Source: DASVXQ01 sp046727955 (GTDB lineage: Bacteria; Actinomycetota; CALGFH01). Taken from it: a DNA stretch of 16,970 bases. The DNA lies in assembly GCA_046727955.1 (NCBI GenBank), contig JBKPDO010000148.1, forward strand, positions 1 to 16,970. Reading direction: 5' to 3'. The notes under the pieces were generated by a model, which was given only the letters and a program-made list of their open reading frames with translations, did no database searches and was not told the DNA's origin. The first letter of the stretch is position 1. Each line of letters begins with the position of its first letter. Of the stretch, positions 13,680 to 16,970 are shown in pieces. The translations under genes were made by a program, and so were the position numbers.

Positions 13680-15952
13680 ATGGTGATCGAGCGACTGTCC
13701 GGGTTTGTGCTGCGCCACCGGTTGGCGGTGGTGCTGGTGTGGCTGGCCGTCCTGGCCGCCGGGCTGGCGACCGCCAGCAGGGTCTCTGGGCGGCTGTCGC
13801 AGGAGTTCTCGGTGCCAGGCGCCCCAAGCTACATGGTCAACCAGCAGATCCTGGCGACCTACGGCACCGGCGGCGACGGCTACCCGGAGGTCGTGGTGAT
13901 CACCCTGCCGGCGGGCATCACCGTCGACAGCCCCGGTCTGCGGCAGGCATTGGGGCGGGCGTTCGCGCGGGTCGCGGCCGACCCGGGACTGCGGGTCGTC
14001 TCCTACGCCGACCCGAACCCCGCCGGTGGCGGCGGCGCCGGCGTGGGGGTGGTGGCGGGGATCGCCGGCTGGTCGCAGCCGACGGGCGCACCACCATTGG
14101 GCTGGTCTTCACCCCCCACCACGGCGAGCTGCAAGCCACCGATCTCGCCCCCCAAATCACCGCCACCCTCCAGCCCGCTCTGCCAGCCGGCACCACCGTG
14201 CAGGTCACCGGCCTGGACGCGCTGGCCGCCGGCGGCAGCAGCGGCCAGGGCCCCGGCGTGCTCGCCGAGACGCTGCTCGGCGGGCTTGGCGCCCTGGCGG
14301 TGCTGGCGTTTGTGTTCGGCTCGGCGCTTGCCCTGGTCCCCCTGCTCGTGGCTGCGGTCGCGATCCTTGCGACCTTCCTGGTGATCCTCGGCCTCACCGA
14401 ACTCACCCAGATCAGCTTCATCGTGCAGTTCCTGGTCGCCCTGATCGGCCTTGGCGTGTCGATCGACTACTCGCTGCTGCTGGTGACCCGCTGGCGCGAG
14501 GAACGCACCCACGGCCACACCGGCGACCAGGCCGTGCACGCCGCCATGGCGACCGCAGGCCGGGCGATCGTGTTCAGCGGCGGCACCGTGGCCATCGGCC
14601 TGCTCGCCCTGGTGCTGGTCCCGGTGCCGTTCCTGCGCTCGATGGGCTACGGCGGCGTGCTCATCCCGGTGGTCAGCGTGCTGGCCACCCTGACGCTGCT
14701 GCCGGTGCTGCTCGCCACGGCCGGACGGCGCCTGGACTGGCCGCGGCGACGCAAGGAGGCCCACGCCAGCCGCGGCTGGACCGCCTGGGCCCGCGGGGTC
14801 ATCCACCACCGCTGGGCGGCCACGCTCGGCGCCCTGGCGGTGCTGGCCGCGCTCGGCGTGGCCTCGCTGGGCATCCAGATCGGCGAACCCGCCGCCACCG
14901 CGCTGGCGGGCTCCACCTCCAGCTCCAGCCCCGCCATCGACGGGCTGCGCGCGCTGCAGCGTGCTGGCATCCCCACCGGGGTGCTCACCCCCATCGAGGT
15001 CCTGGCCAGCACCGACCCCGCCACCAGGGTCGATCTCGCGCAGGCTGCGGCCCGCCTGGCCGCCGTGGAAGGCGTCCACACCACCCTCGCGCCCCCAGGC
15101 CCGGCCTGGCGCCGCGGCAACACTGCCCTGGTCGTGGCGCTTCCGGCCGCGGAGACCAGCACCGCCGCCGGCCGGGCAACCCTGACCCGCGTGCGCGACG
15201 CCGTCGCCGCGGACCCGACGCTGCGCGGCGTGGGGATCGGCGGGGCCGGCGCCAACCTGGTTGATGAGACCCACGCCTTCTACCACCGCTTCCCGTGGAT
15301 GCTCGCCGCCATCGCGCTGATCACCTTCGTGCTGCTGGCCAGGGCGTTCCGCTCGCTGCTGCTGCCCCTCAAGGCCGTCCTGCTCAACCTGGCCTCGGTG
15401 GGCGCCACCTACGGCGTGCTGGTGCTGGTGTGGCAGCACGGCCACGGCTCTCGCCTGATCTGGAACATCCCCGCCACCGGCGCGATCACCAACTGGGTCC
15501 CGCTGATCACGTTTGCGTTCCTGTTCGGCCTGTCGATGGACTACGAGGTCTTCATCCTCACGCGCATGCGCGAGGCCCACGACCGTGGCGCCTCGACCAC
15601 CACCGCGATCACCGAGGGCATCGGCCGCACCGGCCGGCTGGTCACCAGCGCCGCGCTGATCCTGTTCCTGGCCTTTGCGTCCCTTGGCGCCGGGCCCGAG
15701 ACCGACATCAAGGTCGCCGCCACCGCGCTGGGCGCGGGGATCCTCCTGGACGCAACGATCGTCCGCGCCCTGCTGGTGCCGGCGCTGGTGTCACTGTTCG
15801 GCCGCTGGAATTGGTGGCTGCCCGCAGGGGCTGCGCGGCTGCTACGCGTCGCGCCCTCCCCAGCGCGCCCCGAACCCAACCTTGCCCCCGACTTCGGGGC
15901 GACGCGGGCAGCCGCCGATGGCGACCAGGCCCGCCGCACGAGGATGGGATGA
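13680..15952 (+). pseudogene. MMPL (RND-superfamily) transporter with one internal frameshift
   Basis: The ATG at 13680 has GAGGAGG 7 bases upstream. The product would be about 757 residues with the MMPL plan: one membrane helix (RHRLAVVLVWLAVLAAGLAT), an extracytoplasmic domain, five helices from LGALAVLAFVFGSALALVPL to VLATLTLLPVLLATAG, a cytoplasmic loop, one helix (ATLGALAVLAALGVASLGI), a second extracytoplasmic domain, and five helices to the end. Proton-relay Asp regions are visible in GLGVSIDYSLLLVTRWREER and FGLSMDYEVFILTRMREAHD. The frame breaks in a G run at 14057-14060: restoring one G joins VVAG to DRRLVAADGRTTIGLVFTP. This could be a homopolymer error, or a real inactivating mutation. 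The family exports lipids and drugs by proton antiport. It is the first gene of the right-hand resistance-like block. Confidence 0.88.
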
Positions 15953-16029
15953 CCCCGAGGACTCTCAAGGCCAGCGGGAGGCAAGTATGCGCATTGAGGC
16001 CGCGCCAGGGGCGGCTGCTCGGTGTGGTG

Positions 16030-16377
16030 GAAGCCAACGGCCTGCCGGCCGGCGCGAGCCTGAACCACTCGATCAACCAGTTCCCTGGGCGCTCGCTGGC
16101 GTGGACGTGGCCGTGCCCGCGGGTGGAGTGCGGGGCCTGCTGGGCCCCAACGGCGCGGGCAAGACCGCCCTGGTCCGCATCCTGGCCACCCTGGTCCGCC
16201 CGATCGGGGTGGGCACGGGTCTGCGGGCTGGACGTGACCCGTCAGCCCAGCCGGGTCCGCCGCCTGGGCGGCCCCACCACGACGCACGTCTGGCAGGCGC
16301 TGGCCTCGATCGCCGCGCTGCTGGCCATCAGCGCGCCAGCGGCCGTGGCATGCTACCGCCACACCACCGCGACCTGA
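16030..16377 (+). pseudogene. Collapsed ABC transporter: ATPase N-terminus joined to permease C-terminus (Drr-like)
   Basis: The segment FPGRSLA (about 16080) and VDVAVPAGGVRGLLGPNGAG KTALVRILATLVRP (16103-16200) hold an ABC ATPase start with Walker A GPNGAGKT. A frame change follows, then ARVCGLDVTRQPSRVRRLGG (about 16213-16272), the piece normally just before the Q-loop. The rest of the ATPase (Q-loop, LSGGQ, Walker B) and most of the permease are missing. The sequence continues as THVWQALASIAALLAISAPA AVACYRHTTAT to a TGA at 16375-16377, the last membrane helix and tail of an ABC-2 permease. A deletion of roughly 1.5 kb must have joined drrA-like and drrB-like genes. Such pairs export antibiotics. 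The remnant is nonfunctional. Confidence 0.78.
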
Positions 16378-16397
16378 CCCCACCCACCGGACGGCGC

Positions 16398-16970
16398 ATG
16401 ACCACCCACGACAGCACCGGCGGCGAGGCAGCCGAAGTCCTCGTCGTGGGCGCCGGGCCGACCGGGCTCACCCTGGCGGCCCACCTGGCCGCCCACGGCA
16501 CCGGGGTCCGCATCGTCGACCGCCAGCCCGACCGGGTCCACGAATCCCGCGCGCTGGCCATCCAGCCCCGCACCCTGGAGGTGCTCGCCAGCCTGGGCAT
16601 CACCCCGGCGCTGCTCGCCCACGGCCGGCAGGCCGTGCAGCTGCGCCTGCACCTGCCCCGCCGGGTGGTCTCGCTGCGGCTGTTCGATTTCGGCCTGGCC
16701 GACACCGCCTACCCGTTCCTGCTGTTTGTCTCCCAGGCCCAGACCGAGCGCATCCTCGGCGACCACCTCGCCCAGCGTGGCGTGACCATCCAACGCCAGA
16801 CCGAACTGGTCGAGCTGCGCCCCACCGAGGAGCACGTCGGCTGCCGGTTGCGCCACCCCGACGGCCGTCTGGAGACCGTCGCGGCCCGCTATGTGGTCGG
16901 CTGCGACGGCGCGCACTCCACCGTCCGCCAGCAGGCCGGCATCGGCTTCGAAGGCGCCGCCTACCCGCAG
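16398..16970 (+). CDS. FAD-dependent aromatic monooxygenase, N-terminal part (cut by window edge)
   Basis: The first 191 residues are present and the frame is open to the end of the window. They hold the FAD-binding GxGxxG in EVLVVGAGPTGLTLAAHLAA HG (13-34) with the ribose-binding acidic residue in VRIVDRQPDRVHESRALAIQ, then RTLEVLASLGI. The PHBH-type DG motif YVVGCDGAHSTVRQQAGI lies at about 166-183. This is the class A flavoprotein hydroxylase family (PgaE/Rox/TetX-like), which uses NADPH and oxygen to hydroxylate phenols or polyketides, sometimes inactivating antibiotics. The substrate-binding half lies beyond the window. The start at 16398 follows the ABC remnant by 20 bases, with only a weak CGGA before it. 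The neighbouring exporter genes favour a role in antibiotic modification; this is inference. Confidence 0.88.
   Translation, partial: MTTHDSTGGEAAEVLVVGAGPTGLTLAAHLAAHGTGVRIVDRQPDRVHESRALAIQPRTLEVLASLGITPALLAHGRQAVQLRLHLPRRVVSLRLFDFGLADTAYPFLLFVSQAQTERILGDHLAQRGVTIQRQTELVELRPTEEHVGCRLRHPDGRLETVAARYVVGCDGAHSTVRQQAGIGFEGAAYPQ

Noticed and set aside
14003..15580. Long open frame (525 codons) on the minus strand opposite the MMPL gene
   Set aside because: Composition is Gln/Gly/His-rich with no domain. It is the mirror of a GC-rich coding strand, and the plus strand has a clear family match.

Overview
The window is high-GC DNA (clearly above 65 percent by eye) with GC-rich codon third positions. 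Its genes are of actinobacterial type: a rhamnose-type sugar-binding remnant, a DUF664/DinB tail, PadR plus HAAS membrane proteins, MMPL, and a Drr-like ABC remnant. The most likely source is a soil-type actinomycete or a related uncultured actinobacterium. Species cannot be told from this stretch. No rRNA, tRNA or CRISPR array was seen.

Layout. (1) 1-2000 is a gene graveyard. It holds the C-terminal end of a zinc-ribbon protein running off the left edge, a rhamnose-binding lipoprotein (RhaS-like) remnant, a 1.18 kb insertion sequence with 18-bp inverted repeats and a frameshifted rve-type transposase, and the tail of a DUF664/DinB protein. The IS sits between remnants of two unrelated genes. 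(2) 2077-4965 holds an intact isoprenylcysteine methyltransferase-like membrane enzyme, followed in the same frame by a large right-handed beta-helix protein with Ig/FnIII-like domains. The beta-helix coding sequence begins before any usable start codon. (3) 5108-6298 is a heavily decayed IS1380-type transposase. (4) 6326-7051 encodes a basic protein made of three diverged copies of a helix-turn-helix-like repeat. (5) 7052-7975 has no gene I can support. (6) 10704-7976 (minus strand) is the best-organised part: a compact arsenic operon arsR - arsN1 (arsinothricin/phosphinothricin-type N-acetyltransferase) - YsnE-like GNAT - arsM (arsenite methyltransferase). The ATGA or short-gap junctions are tight, and a small unknown protein follows. 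A promoter and palindromic operator overlap the arsR start. The fragment divergent to arsR (10785-11583) is the C-terminal half of an FAD/NAD(P)H disulfide-type oxidoreductase. (7) 13471-11698 (minus strand) is a PadR regulator followed by two paralogous HAAS-type membrane proteins. (8) 13680-16970 (plus strand) holds an MMPL/RND-type exporter with a one-base frameshift, a collapsed ABC ATPase/permease pair, and the start of an FAD aromatic monooxygenase running off the right edge.

How it fits together. The arsenic operon carries detoxification by methylation and N-acetylation but no efflux pump in this window. This suggests a module aimed at organoarsenicals (arsinothricin, methylarsenite) rather than bulk arsenite export; that is inference. 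The right-hand block (PadR, MMPL, ABC remnant, FAD monooxygenase) looks like a small-molecule or antibiotic resistance and export neighbourhood. The many frameshifted and truncated genes show an accessory region under turnover. Single-base shifts in G or C runs could also be sequencing error and should be checked against reads.
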